The notes under the pieces: generated by a model | What the model was told of the DNA's origin: nothing | Seen by the model: the letters and a program-made list of their open reading frames with translations, nothing else | Database searches by the model: none | From: CAYZHM01 sp964478225 | Lineage (GTDB): Bacteria; Pseudomonadota; Alphaproteobacteria; Micavibrionales; Micavibrionaceae | Reading direction: 5' to 3' | NCBI GenBank assembly: GCA_964478225.1 | Contig: CAYZHM010000004.1 | Span: 96,609-160,608, forward strand | Length of the DNA stretch: 64,000 nucleotides | Shown: positions 36,785-45,762 of the stretch, in pieces | Position numbering within the stretch: position 1 is the first letter of the stretch | How the letters are laid out: each line of letters opens with the position of its first letter | Program-made: the position numbers and the translations under genes

Positions 36785-37861
36785 ATGACACATACAGTTC
36801 AAAAACTTTCAGAGGTCATTAAAGGTCTGCAAATCAGCCAAAAAGACGTCGATCACTTTTTGATGATCTTTGGGGGGCATATTTTCTTCCAAACCCTTTA
36901 TGCCGGGGTCAAATTCGATCTTTTCACGATTCTAGAAAAAGAGGGGCCTTTGACCCTTCAGCAGATTGCAAAAAAGATTGGTATCGAAGAGCAGCCAGCG
37001 CGAATCTTATTGTTGGGTTTGGTTTCTGTTAAGATCTTGAAAAAGAAAGGCGATCTTTATTCGAATTCGCCGGTGGCCAGTTTTGCCTTGGACCGCAATT
37101 CAGAGCGTAACATTATTCGTTTTATCGAGTTGGAGCATCATGTGATGTACAAAGGCATGTTCCACTTTGATAAGGCCTTGAAGGCGTATTCGAATGTGGG
37201 GCTTGAAGAATTTGAGGGTGATGAGCCGACGCTTTATGAGCGGCTGGCCCATAATCCTGAGGTTAAAGAGATTTTTCAAGATGCTTTGCATGAGATGTCG
37301 GTGCATGCGAACGAAGATTTGGTCCAAAAAGTCGATTTTTCCAAAATTAACTACCTGGTGGATGTGGGTGGCGGTGATGGCACCAACATTATCCGAATTG
37401 CGCAGGAGTTTCCGCATATCAAGGGGGCTGTGTTTGATTTGCCAACGATGTGCCCGATTGCTGAGAAGAAAATTAAGGATATGGGATTTGCAGATAGGAT
37501 TGATGTTATTGCAGGGGATTGTTTTAAGGACGCATTCCCCAAGAATGCGGATTGCTTTTTGTTCTCGCATTTCATGACGATTTGGTCGGCCGAAAAGGAC
37601 AAGCTTTTGTTTAAGAAGGCCTATGAAGCTTTGCCCAAAGGCGGCAAGGTGATGATCTTCAACCAGATGCAGCATGATGATGGGACTGGTGGTCTGTTTT
37701 CTGCGATTGGTTCGCCTTATTTCCTTACGATCGCCACGGGAGAGGGGATGCTTTATACTTGGCAGGAATATAAAGACTGGATGAAGAGCGCTGGATTTAA
37801 TAAGATTGAGTCCTATAAGTTGCCGCGAGAACATGGTGTGATTGTTGGTACAAAAACATAG
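36785..37861 (+). CDS. SAM-dependent O-methyltransferase (Methyltransf_2 type)
   Basis: A 358-residue two-domain methyltransferase. The N-terminal 110 residues are a winged-helix dimerisation domain (FDLFTILEKEGPLTLQQIAK, PARILLLGLVSVKILKKKGD). The SAM-binding fold starts at LVDVGGGDGTNIIRIA (191-206), then VFDLPTM, and DRIDVIAGDCFKDAFP. Plant and bacterial enzymes of this fold usually have His-Asp-Trp as the catalytic motif; here the aligned residues are Thr265-Ile266-Trp267 (SHFMTIWSAEK), so the usual base is missing. The substrate is unknown. AAAGGAG lies 7 bases before the ATG. The FAD oxidoreductase gene follows after 6 bases, so they share an operon. Confidence 0.85.
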   Translation: MTHTVQKLSEVIKGLQISQKDVDHFLMIFGGHIFFQTLYAGVKFDLFTILEKEGPLTLQQIAKKIGIEEQPARILLLGLVSVKILKKKGDLYSNSPVASFALDRNSERNIIRFIELEHHVMYKGMFHFDKALKAYSNVGLEEFEGDEPTLYERLAHNPEVKEIFQDALHEMSVHANEDLVQKVDFSKINYLVDVGGGDGTNIIRIAQEFPHIKGAVFDLPTMCPIAEKKIKDMGFADRIDVIAGDCFKDAFPKNADCFLFSHFMTIWSAEKDKLLFKKAYEALPKGGKVMIFNQMQHDDGTGGLFSAIGSPYFLTIATGEGMLYTWQEYKDWMKSAGFNKIESYKLPREHGVIVGTKT

Positions 37862-37867
37862 GTCTTG

Positions 37868-39433
37868 ATGGATTTTTCTTCCTGTTTTTCTGCCATAATT
37901 CCGGTGGATCGTATTATCAAGGATGAGCTGAGTGGGCGTTATGGCGCAAGCATGATGGGCTTGTCTACGCCTGTGCTTGGTGCTCTTAAGCCTATGAGTG
38001 CGCAAGAAGTCCAATCCATTGTAAGAATTGCCGTTGATCATGGCTTTAAGCTTTATCCGATCAGTACGGGTAAGAACTGGGGCTATTCAGATAGCTTGCC
38101 TGCGACAGAGAATAACATCATTCTTGATCTGTCCTTGATGAACAGGATTGTTGAATATAATTCCGATCTTTCTTACATCACACTTGAGCCGGGCGTAACA
38201 CAGCAGCAACTTGCAAAATTTTTGAAGGAGAATGGGGGCGTTCATATGATGTCGCCGACTGGTTCTAGCCCTTTGACGAGTATTGTTGGAAATTATCTTG
38301 AGCGTGGTTATGGATTGGCGCCGATTATTGATCATGCTTCCGCTGTCACCAGCTTGAAGGCTGTGTTGCCTGATGGGTCGTTTTATGAGCCGCTTCTGTC
38401 GGCCAAGAATTGTTCTGTTATTGATAAAGTTTGCAGACATGGTTTGGGACCTTATGCGGATGGTTTGTTTTTTCAAAGCGGCATGGGCATTGTCACAGAA
38501 ATGACGATTAGGCTGGCTCGTAAACCAGAAACGTCCTGCATCGTTGTTGCGGAGGCCACGAAGGAACAAATGCCGGGTCTTATTAATTGCCTTCGTGAGA
38601 TACGGAATAAATGGGATATTCCGAGTTTGTCGATCAAAATTTTCAATGATCTCTACGCTTTGGCGGCTTCTGGTGTTCCTTATCCGGACAGCTATGTGCA
38701 AAAGTGTGAAGCGTTGCCTGCTGAGGAGGTTATGAAGATGCGTGCTGTGAACGGTACGCAGGATTTTTCTGTCACGATATTTTTTAGCGGGCCGAAATCT
38801 TTATGTAAGGCGATTGCAAAGGATATTCAACGTTCTCTTCAATTCTATACGGCAAGCCTCAGGATCGTGGATCAAAAGAAATATGAAATGGCGATGAGGC
38901 TTCGGCCTGTTTTACCGAAAAAGCTGAGGGACCGAATTCCTGTGCTGGAAACTTTGTGGAACTTTACGCAAGGGCAGCCTTCGCAAAATACGATGGGATT
39001 TGCGTATTGGAGGAGCGGCAGGCAACCGGATTTGCGTGTTGATCTTGATCCGGCCAAAGATGGGTGTGGATTTTCGGCTTATGCGCCGCTTGTGCCGTTT
39101 GATGCCGCGGAGGCGCAAAAAATGGAGGCGTTTGTCAGGGAGGTTTGTGCCAAACATGGGTTGAATGTCTTGTTTAATCTCTCGAATTATACAGGCTTGT
39201 ATTTTGTGGCCCTTGTTCTTCTTGTCTTTGATGTGAAAGCGCAAAGCGAGCAGGCGAGGGAGTGTTATCAAGAATTGATGGCGGAGGGCTTGAAACGTGG
39301 GTTTGCGCCTTACCGGATGGCCAATTTTGCCATGAATGATTTTTTTGAAGGTGATGGATTGCCTGAAAAAATCAAGCGGTTTATTGATCCAGCCAATATT
39401 ATTGCGCCGGGGCGTTATCATAAGGTCTTTTAA
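37868..39433 (+). CDS. FAD-binding oxidoreductase related to 4-cresol dehydrogenase / vanillyl-alcohol oxidase
   Basis: A 521-residue flavoprotein. The N-terminal FAD_binding_4 (PCMH) domain has SAQEVQSIVRIAVDHGFKLY, PISTGKNWGYSDS, YITLEPGVTQQQLAKFLKEN and SPTGSSPLTSIVGNYLERGY, then QSGMGIVTEMTIRLARKP. The C-terminal substrate domain ends with FIDPANIIAPGRYH, the usual close of this family. Known members oxidise para-substituted phenols, but the substrate here is not predictable. No signal peptide. It is coupled to the methyltransferase gene, suggesting two steps on one, possibly aromatic, compound. The start is ATG 37868 (a TTG precedes it directly). Confidence 0.82.
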   Translation: MDFSSCFSAIIPVDRIIKDELSGRYGASMMGLSTPVLGALKPMSAQEVQSIVRIAVDHGFKLYPISTGKNWGYSDSLPATENNIILDLSLMNRIVEYNSDLSYITLEPGVTQQQLAKFLKENGGVHMMSPTGSSPLTSIVGNYLERGYGLAPIIDHASAVTSLKAVLPDGSFYEPLLSAKNCSVIDKVCRHGLGPYADGLFFQSGMGIVTEMTIRLARKPETSCIVVAEATKEQMPGLINCLREIRNKWDIPSLSIKIFNDLYALAASGVPYPDSYVQKCEALPAEEVMKMRAVNGTQDFSVTIFFSGPKSLCKAIAKDIQRSLQFYTASLRIVDQKKYEMAMRLRPVLPKKLRDRIPVLETLWNFTQGQPSQNTMGFAYWRSGRQPDLRVDLDPAKDGCGFSAYAPLVPFDAAEAQKMEAFVREVCAKHGLNVLFNLSNYTGLYFVALVLLVFDVKAQSEQARECYQELMAEGLKRGFAPYRMANFAMNDFFEGDGLPEKIKRFIDPANIIAPGRYHKVF

Positions 39434-39478
39434 AAAGGCTTTGAGCCGGTCGGCCTATTTGCTATTTTGAGGCTAGTT

Positions 39479-39790
39479 ATGATCATCATTTATTCGACAT
39501 TTCCCAATAAAGACGAAGCGCAGAGGATTGCCAAGGGCTTGCTTGAAAAAAGACTGGTGGCGTGTGCGAATATTATGGCGGGGCATGACGCGATGTATTG
39601 GTGGGATGGGTCCGTGCAAAGTGGCTCTGAGGTTGCGGTTTTGTTTAAAACACGGGCGGAATTGTTTGAAGATGTTGAAAAGACTATCAAATCTGAACAT
39701 TCTTACGAGGTTCCATGTGTTGTGAGCTGGCCGATTGTGAGGGGTTATGCGCCTTTTTTGAAGTGGATTGAGGATGAAACTTCAAAGTAG
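39479..39790 (+). CDS. cutA: Divalent-cation tolerance protein CutA
   Basis: A 103-residue trimeric, ferredoxin-like fold protein of the CutA1 family; the original copper-tolerance role is not well supported biochemically. Motifs: IIIYSTFPNKDEAQRIAKGL, LEKRLVACANIM, YWWDGSVQSGSEVAVLFKTR and YEVPCVVSWPIVRGYAPFLK. I start at ATG 39479 with GAGG 7 bases upstream. It follows the FAD gene by 45 bases and might be read from the same transcript. Confidence 0.93.
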   Translation: MIIIYSTFPNKDEAQRIAKGLLEKRLVACANIMAGHDAMYWWDGSVQSGSEVAVLFKTRAELFEDVEKTIKSEHSYEVPCVVSWPIVRGYAPFLKWIEDETSK

Positions 39791-39839
39791 GGTATTATAA
39801 CACCCTTATTCTATCCCTCTCTTTTCTTTATGTTTTTTG

Positions 39840-39868
39840 TTGACAGTGTTGTGCAATTGTTGCATAAA
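39840..39868 (+). promoter_or_regulatory. Promoter of the rplM-rpsI operon
   Basis: TTGACA (39840-39845), 17-base spacer, CATAAA (39863-39868). It lies 28 bases before the rplM ATG. Confidence 0.7.
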
Positions 39869-39896
39869 CCGCCTATCTATTTACAAAGGTGAGATT

Positions 39897-40367
39897 ATGA
39901 AAGCAGCAAAAACAACGTCCCTGAAGGCAGGCGAGATCCAGAAAGAATGGTTGCTCGTGGATGCCCAGGATATCGTGCTTGGTCGTTTGGCCAGCATTGT
40001 TGCCATGCGTTTGCGTGGCAAGCACAAGCCAAGTTTTACGCCCAATCTTGATTGCGGTGATAACGTTATTGTGATCAATGCAGAGAAAATCAAATTGACC
40101 GGCAAGAAGCTTACAGACAGCATTTTTTACTGGCACACTGGATATCCTGGCGGGATCAAAGAGCGTACGAAAGGCGAAACTCTGGGCGGTAAGTTCCCTG
40201 AGCGCGTTGTTCAGAAAGCTGTTGAGCGCATGTTGCCGAAGGGTCCGCTTGGCCGCAAGCAATACGGAAACATGTATGTGTATGCTGGTCCGAACCATCC
40301 GCATGAAGCACAAAAGCCGAAGCCTTTGGACGTTGGCGCAATGAACCCTAAGAATAAGAGAGCATAA
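39897..40367 (+). CDS. rplM: 50S ribosomal protein L13
   Basis: A 156-residue ribosomal protein. It has [70 protein letters not shown] and [20 protein letters not shown], the complete L13 signature. Start ATG 39897 with AAAGGTGAG upstream; longer frames have no support. It is followed after 2 bases by rpsI, the universal pair. Confidence 0.97.
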   Translation: MKAAKTTSLKAGEIQKEWLLVDAQDIVLGRLASIVAMRLRGKHKPSFTPNLDCGDNVIVINAEKIKLTGKKLTDSIFYWHTGYPGGIKERTKGETLGGKFPERVVQKAVERMLPKGPLGRKQYGNMYVYAGPNHPHEAQKPKPLDVGAMNPKNKRA

Positions 40368-40369
40368 TT

Positions 40370-40969
40370 ATGGCTGATAAGAAGACTGATAAGCCTGAAG
40401 TACAGGTAGAAAAGAAAGCAAAGCGTTCAACATCCAAGAAAGCTGAGGCAGCGGGTGCTGAAGAGGCGATTAAGGATCTGAAAGACCTGAAGTCAGTGGC
40501 AAAAGTAGAAGCGGCGGCTCCTGCGGAAGCTCCGGTTAAAAAGACCGATGCTCCGAAAGAGCGCGTTGTTCAAGTTGATGCGCAGGGCCGTGCTTACGGT
40601 ACAGGGCGTCGTAAGGGTGCCGTTGCCCGTGTTTGGGTGAAGCGCGGCACAGGTAAAGTGACCGTTAATGGCCGTGACCAGTCCGTTTACTTTGGCCGTA
40701 ACACACACCGCCTGATTTTGAACCAACCGTTTTTGATCGTGAATGCGGTCGGTCATTTTGATGTGATCTGTACGGTTGCTGGCGGTGGTTTGTCCGGTCA
40801 GGCTGGTGCAGTTCGTCACGGGATTTCAAGAGCTCTTGAGAACTTTGACCCTGCGAACCGTCCGGCGCTGAAGAAGGCCGGTATGCTGACCCGCGATGCG
40901 CGTATTGTTGAGCGTAAGAAGGTTGGTCTGCATAAGGCACGCCGCATGAAGCAGTGGGCAAAACGTTAA
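40370..40969 (+). CDS. rpsI: 30S ribosomal protein S9 with long N-terminal extension
   Basis: The S9 body starts at about residue 74 ([20 protein letters not shown]) and includes [35 protein letters not shown] and [17 protein letters not shown]. The C terminus ends KQWAKR instead of the usual QFSKR. The first 70 residues are Lys/Ala/Glu/Pro-rich and probably disordered; the whole is 199 residues against about 130 in E. coli. Extensions occur in some alphaproteobacteria, but this one is long. A terminator follows 45 bases later. Confidence 0.95.
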   Translation: MADKKTDKPEVQVEKKAKRSTSKKAEAAGAEEAIKDLKDLKSVAKVEAAAPAEAPVKKTDAPKERVVQVDAQGRAYGTGRRKGAVARVWVKRGTGKVTVNGRDQSVYFGRNTHRLILNQPFLIVNAVGHFDVICTVAGGGLSGQAGAVRHGISRALENFDPANRPALKKAGMLTRDARIVERKKVGLHKARRMKQWAKR

Positions 40970-41014
40970 TCCATTCTGCGATAAATGGGTTGCGGCAAAC
41001 AAGCAATAATCGAG

Positions 41015-41037
41015 AAAGCCCCTTTTGGGGCTTTTTT
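41015..41037 (+). terminator. Rho-independent terminator of the rplM-rpsI operon
   Basis: AAAGCCCC, TTTT loop, GGGGCTTT then more T residues (41015-41037). Confidence 0.85.
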
Positions 41038-41074
41038 ATTGACAAATACGTTTATATTTTTCATAAGATAATTC

Positions 41075-41713
41075 ATGCTTAATTCAGACGCTCATTTTTT
41101 ACCGCCGAAACCGGCGAGAAAGCTTTATTATGACCCTGCAGTTGCTCAAGGTGCAGGAGCAAAATTGAGCTTGATATTTAAAGCGGGCGCCTCACAAGCT
41201 CAGGAACTTTTGAAGGCGGAAAGAGGTAGACTGTTTGTTATTGAGGGGCAGGCATATCCCAGAGAGCAGCAGCTTCAGTTTTTTAGCCAGCTTTTTAATA
41301 AGGCTGCAGAAACTGTTGGTGTGGGTATTGATGGTTATCTTCATGCGCCCTCAAGATATTCTTCAGATGTTAGAGAACAATGGGACCGTTATAGGGAGGA
41401 ATTTTGTCCAATCGAGACAATTCGTTCAGTAAGTGATAGAGCAAAAGTCGTTTGTGAAAGTGATTACTACGATTTTCTTATTAGAATTTACTCTTTGTTG
41501 CTTTTCTTTGATCGAGACATGGGGAAATCGGATCAGCCTGCTATGACGAATGATTTTTATAATTATCTCCAGCCTGTTATTGCTCATGCCTTAGGCCAAA
41601 TCAAGAGTGTCGTAAGACAAGTACAGTCTGTCACTCATAACAAAAACCCATCCATCGACTTTGCTCGTCCACGTTTGGTGGAAGGTAAGAGCAATGACTA
41701 TGTTCCTGCCTAA
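41075..41713 (+). CDS. Unrecognised 212-residue protein
   Basis: No family recognised. The protein is soluble and largely helical (AQELLKAERGRLFVIEGQAY, QQLQFFSQLFNKAAETVGVG, DYYDFLIRIYSLLLFFDRDM), with no signal peptide or obvious catalytic motif. It follows the rpsI terminator and converges on phaC, overlapping it by 4 bases. No ribosome binding site is clear before the ATG. Its base composition appears more AT-rich than phaC next to it, which could mean a later arrival, though this is an impression and not a calculation. Confidence 0.5.
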   Translation: MLNSDAHFLPPKPARKLYYDPAVAQGAGAKLSLIFKAGASQAQELLKAERGRLFVIEGQAYPREQQLQFFSQLFNKAAETVGVGIDGYLHAPSRYSSDVREQWDRYREEFCPIETIRSVSDRAKVVCESDYYDFLIRIYSLLLFFDRDMGKSDQPAMTNDFYNYLQPVIAHALGQIKSVVRQVQSVTHNKNPSIDFARPRLVEGKSNDYVPA

Positions 41714-43506
41714 TTCTCTTTCTTTTTAACGTACGAGCCTGGCGCGGGTTCGAGGCCTTTGCCGGGTTTGCGGGCAGGGATTTGTTCGCCGGCGTAGGAT
41801 TTAATCCATTTTTGCCAGTGTGGCCACCATGAGCCTTCATGTTCTTTGGCTTTTTCCAGCCAGGCGTCTGCGCCTTTGTCCGACTTGGGGGCCTCCCAGT
41901 AGCAATATTTCTTTTTCTCGGGCGGGTTGACGACGCCGGCGATATGGCCGCTGGCGGCGAGGGTAAATGTGACATCGCCGCCAAGCAGTTTGGCGCCGTC
42001 GTAAGTGGCGCGCCATGGCGCGATATGGTCTTCGCGTGTGGAAAGAAAATAAGCAGGGGTTTTGATTGTAGAGACGTCTATGGGCGTGTTGTTCATTGTG
42101 ATGCCGCCAGGTTTTTTTAGCAAATTATCGCGGTACATTTTGCGCAGATACATGGAATGCATGGCGGCGGGCATGTTGGTTGAATCATCGTTCCAATACA
42201 GAAGATCAAAGGGGAACGGCTCCTTGCCCATGAGGTAATTGTTGACGACGAACGACCAGATAAGATCGTTGGCGCGGAGCATGGAAAAGGTTTTTTGCAA
42301 TTGACGGGCTTCGAACACGCCTTTTTCGGCCATATCACGATCCATCATTTCCAATTGTTCATCGTCGACAAACAATTTGAGATCGCCCGAATTTTCAAAA
42401 TCGATCAGTGTGGTCAGGAAAGTGGCGGATTTTATTCGGCTTTCTTGTTTTTTGCTATGGAGGTATGACAGCGTTATCGACAGCAATGTACCGCCAAGGC
42501 AGTAACCGATGACGTTTGAGCTTTTTTCGCCGGTGATTTTCTCGATCTGATCCAGCGAGGTTATGATGCCTTCGCTCATGTAATCTTCGAAACGTTTTTG
42601 CGCCAGTTTCTTATCGGGATTGACCCAGGACACCACGAAGACTGTGTGGCCTTCATCAACTGCCCATTTGATAAAAGAATTATCCGGGCGCATGTCGAGG
42701 ATGTAGTATTTGTTGATCCATGGTGGGATGATCAAGAGCGGGGTTTTGAAGGCTTTGTCGGTTGTCGGTGCGTATTGGATAAGCTGCATCAAGTCGTTTT
42801 GATAGACGACCCGGCCGGGTGTGATTGCCAGGTTTTTACCAACTTCAAAGGCTTTGTAGTCTGTGGTGGAGATTTTGAGTTCGCCTTCGCCGCGTTCAAT
42901 GTCTTCGATCAGGTTTTCGAGGCCGCGCACGAGGTTTTCACCGCCGGTTGCCAAGGTTTCTTTAATGACTTCCGGGTTGGTCATGACGAAATTGGTTGGC
43001 GAGAGGGCGTCGGCGAAGAATTTGGTTGCGAAGGCAAGTTTATGCTTCTTTTGGGCGTTGAGCTCTTCATTGTCGCGAATGGCTTTATCCATATAGGCGC
43101 ATGTGAGGAGATAGGATTGTTTAATAAAGTTGAAGATGGCGTTTTCCTGCCATTCTTCTGCGCGGAAGCGTCGGTCGCCTTTATCAGGCTCTATGATATT
43201 TTTGGAGCTTTCACCTGACCATTGTTTGGCGGTTTCTTGCCAAATATGCATCCAGTCACTCCAATATCTGGCTTGCATTTCCAAGGCTTTTTCGGGGTGG
43301 GTGATTGTGTTTTCCAGGAACTCCAACCAAACTTTGCGAATGTTAAAAGGGTCGAGATTGGCGTTCAGGCTGGCTTTTTCGATAATGTCGTCAATGAGGG
43401 GCTGGGCACGCTTGTAAGCGGCGATCAAGGATTCCATAAGCGCTTCGGGATCTGGCTTTGATTTTTCAGTGCTTTGTGAGTTTGATGATGGTTTTGATTT
43501 TGACAT
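41710..43506 (-). CDS. phaC: Class I poly(3-hydroxyalkanoate) synthase
   Basis: Polymerises hydroxyacyl-CoA into storage granules. The 598-residue protein has the lipase-like box GYCLGGT with catalytic Cys336, STREDHIAPWRAT with the catalytic Asp, and ASGHIAGVVNPPEKK with the His. PLLIIPPWINKYYILDMRPD and VFVVSWVNPD are further class I signatures. The N-terminal 30 residues are Ser/Lys-rich. AAGGGAC precedes the start. No phaA, phaB, phaR or phasin gene is nearby, so the precursor genes must be elsewhere. Confidence 0.96.
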   Translation of the reverse strand: MSKSKPSSNSQSTEKSKPDPEALMESLIAAYKRAQPLIDDIIEKASLNANLDPFNIRKVWLEFLENTITHPEKALEMQARYWSDWMHIWQETAKQWSGESSKNIIEPDKGDRRFRAEEWQENAIFNFIKQSYLLTCAYMDKAIRDNEELNAQKKHKLAFATKFFADALSPTNFVMTNPEVIKETLATGGENLVRGLENLIEDIERGEGELKISTTDYKAFEVGKNLAITPGRVVYQNDLMQLIQYAPTTDKAFKTPLLIIPPWINKYYILDMRPDNSFIKWAVDEGHTVFVVSWVNPDKKLAQKRFEDYMSEGIITSLDQIEKITGEKSSNVIGYCLGGTLLSITLSYLHSKKQESRIKSATFLTTLIDFENSGDLKLFVDDEQLEMMDRDMAEKGVFEARQLQKTFSMLRANDLIWSFVVNNYLMGKEPFPFDLLYWNDDSTNMPAAMHSMYLRKMYRDNLLKKPGGITMNNTPIDVSTIKTPAYFLSTREDHIAPWRATYDGAKLLGGDVTFTLAASGHIAGVVNPPEKKKYCYWEAPKSDKGADAWLEKAKEHEGSWWPHWQKWIKSYAGEQIPARKPGKGLEPAPGSYVKKKEN

Positions 43507-43584
43507 GATGTCCCTTGCAGTTCCTGCATATTATGCGTATTGTGCTTACTCAACAAAATTCATATTGATATCATCACTTTGATA

Positions 43585-44448
43585 ATGAAGAAGCTTTATA
43601 CCATTGTTTTCGCATTAAGTTTAGGGGTTTCTTTGCCCGCGTGTTCGTATTTTGAAACAGGCACAGCAAGCACCATGCCAGAATTGAAAACCATGCAGCC
43701 GGAAGAGAACGTGGAAGCGGTTCATATTCCTGATCCTGTTGGCATGTCTCCGGATTATCCGAGCAGTGTAGCGCACAGAACCAATGGAAGCGTTCAAGTT
43801 TTTTCTTTGGATGGGCGCGCGCCTTCAGCGCCGGTTCCTGCCGCATCAGAATCTCAACAACAGAATATTGTGATGTCGATGAGCCAGCAAGGGCAACGGG
43901 TTATTCGTTCGGAAAATCCGGCCCAAGCTCCTATGCCAGTTTCGCAAATGAGCAGTAGCTCAGGATTTAAGCCGAGTGTGGAGGTTTTTCCGCTGGATCG
44001 TGCTGCTGTGTCTGCGCCGGATGTCCGGTTTGGTGCGCCGACTTCGTCGCCCTTTTCACCAGTTGGTTCTCCCTCATCAGAATATGATGCGGGTTTTCCG
44101 ACGCAGAATGAGTATGTGACTTTGCGATCTGGGCAGAGTGAGCCTGCAAAAATATATTTCGGTCATGGATCTGTGTTTTTGGATGCTGAAGATTTGGCGA
44201 CTATAGATCGTGTTGCTTCTGTTTATGAGAGCGGGTTTGGTGCGGATATTTATGTTGATGGCCATGCGAGCGTTCGCAGCAATTTGACAGATGAGACCGA
44301 TAAGCATGTGGTGAACTTGCGGATATCCATGGATCGCGCTTTTGCCGTTGCGCGGGCATTGATGGAGCGCGGAGTGCCCGCCGATAAGATCAAAACACAG
44401 GCTTATGGCGACGCTCAGCAGATGCCGATGACCACAGGACGGCAGTGA
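43585..44448 (+). CDS. OmpA-family lipoprotein
   Basis: A 287-residue envelope lipoprotein. The signal MKKLYTIVFALSLGVSLPAC gives a lipobox with Cys20. A long Ser/Pro/Gln-rich region (about 25-180) follows, in which the phrase V-F(or V-x-V-F)-x-L-D appears twice (QVFSLDGRAPSAPVPA, EVFPLDRAAVSAPDV), a short internal repeat. The C-terminal OmpA-like domain has KIYFGHGSVFLDAEDLATID, IYVDGHASVRSNLTDE and MDRAFAVARALMERGV, fitting peptidoglycan binding. Its stop overlaps the hom start (TGATG). Confidence 0.8.
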   Translation: MKKLYTIVFALSLGVSLPACSYFETGTASTMPELKTMQPEENVEAVHIPDPVGMSPDYPSSVAHRTNGSVQVFSLDGRAPSAPVPAASESQQQNIVMSMSQQGQRVIRSENPAQAPMPVSQMSSSSGFKPSVEVFPLDRAAVSAPDVRFGAPTSSPFSPVGSPSSEYDAGFPTQNEYVTLRSGQSEPAKIYFGHGSVFLDAEDLATIDRVASVYESGFGADIYVDGHASVRSNLTDETDKHVVNLRISMDRAFAVARALMERGVPADKIKTQAYGDAQQMPMTTGRQ

Positions 44449-45743
44449 TGAGCGCGCCGTTTCGTGTTGGTATTGCCGGTCTGGGTACGGTCGGTTGCGG
44501 CGTTGTTAAAATTCTTCAAAAAAATGCGAAACTCATAGAACAGCGTGCTGGGCGCCGGGTTGAGATTGTTTGTGTTTCGGCGAAATCCAAAAAGAAAAAG
44601 CGTGATGTTGATGTTTCCAAGTATGAGTGGATTGATGACCCACTACAGATGGCGGCGCGTAAGGACATTGATTGTATTGTTGAAGTCATGGGCGGCAGCG
44701 AAGGTGCTGCGCTTCATCTGGTAAAGAAGGCGCTTGGCGCGGGTAAGCATATTGTTACGGCGAACAAGGCGCTGCTCGCGCATCATGGAGCGGCGTTGGC
44801 GGAGCTTGCGGATAAAAATGCTGTGTCTTTGTCGTTTGAAGCGGCGGTGGCGGGTGGCGTGCCGGCGATCAAGGCGTTGCGCGAAGGCGCGATGGCCAAT
44901 CATATTCACGGTGTGTACGGGATTTTGAATGGGACCTGCAATTATATCCTCACGCAGATGCGCGAGAGTGGCCGCGGATTTAAGGATGTTTTGAAAGAAG
45001 CTCAGAGCAAGGGATATGCAGAAGCCGACCCTGAGTTTGATATCGAGGGCGTGGACGCCGGACATAAAATTTGCCTGCTGGCGGCCATTGCGTTTGGGAT
45101 TAAGCCTGATTTCAAAAATTTGAAGACGACTGGGATTTCGCATCTGGATCTCGTTGATATCAAATTTGCTCAAGAGCTGGGCTATAAAATCAAATTGCTC
45201 GGGATTGCGCGGGATTACAAAGGCAAGATTTTACAGACTGTAGAGCCTTGCCTTGTGCCACGGAAGGCACCAATTGCTAGCGTTGAAGGGGTTTTCAATG
45301 CGGTGTTTATTGAAGGTGATTTTATTGGCAAGTGTTTGCTGACAGGGCGTGGGGCTGGCGAAGGGCCGACGGCTTCGGCGGTGGTGGCGGATATTATTGA
45401 TTTGGCGCGGGGCATTCGTGTTCCGGCGTTTGGGGTAGATGCGGCTAAGCTCAAAAAGGGTAATTTCATTGATGCAAAAACGATCCAGACGAGTTTTTAT
45501 TTGCGGTTGAATGTTTTGGATAAACCCGGTGTGATTGCTGATGTTTCGGCGATTTTGCGGGATTATAATATCTCTATCGAGGCGATGTTGCAGCATGGCC
45601 ATGATCCTGGTGCGCCGGTGCATGTGGTGATTAAAACGCATAAAGTGCAGCGCGGTGACATGGAAAAGGCCACGGCGCTTATTGGAAAATTAAAGAGCTG
45701 CAAGGAAAAGCCTTGCCTCATACGTATAGCTGATGAATTATAA
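44448..45743 (+). CDS. hom: Homoserine dehydrogenase
   Basis: Reduces aspartate semialdehyde to homoserine for threonine and methionine synthesis. The 431 residues hold VGIAGLGTVGCGVVKIL (NAD-binding), VEVMGG, VTANKALLAHHG, EAAVAGGVPAIKALREG, GILNGTCNYILTQM, YAEADPEFDIEGVDAGHK and a C-terminal ACT domain (LNVLDKPGVIADVSAILRDY) that usually gives feedback by threonine. I start at ATG 44448, overlapping the preceding stop; a GTG one codon earlier is possible. hom-glpX-recJ is a conserved alphaproteobacterial run. Confidence 0.96.
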   Translation: MSAPFRVGIAGLGTVGCGVVKILQKNAKLIEQRAGRRVEIVCVSAKSKKKKRDVDVSKYEWIDDPLQMAARKDIDCIVEVMGGSEGAALHLVKKALGAGKHIVTANKALLAHHGAALAELADKNAVSLSFEAAVAGGVPAIKALREGAMANHIHGVYGILNGTCNYILTQMRESGRGFKDVLKEAQSKGYAEADPEFDIEGVDAGHKICLLAAIAFGIKPDFKNLKTTGISHLDLVDIKFAQELGYKIKLLGIARDYKGKILQTVEPCLVPRKAPIASVEGVFNAVFIEGDFIGKCLLTGRGAGEGPTASAVVADIIDLARGIRVPAFGVDAAKLKKGNFIDAKTIQTSFYLRLNVLDKPGVIADVSAILRDYNISIEAMLQHGHDPGAPVHVVIKTHKVQRGDMEKATALIGKLKSCKEKPCLIRIADEL

Positions 45744-45762
45744 AGGAATGGCACAGGAAAAA

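Noticed and set aside
34640..39478. Integrated element bounded by tRNA-Pro and a duplicated attachment site
   Set aside because: The cluster after tRNA-Pro looks accessory, but I found no integrase and no copy of the tRNA 3' end further downstream.
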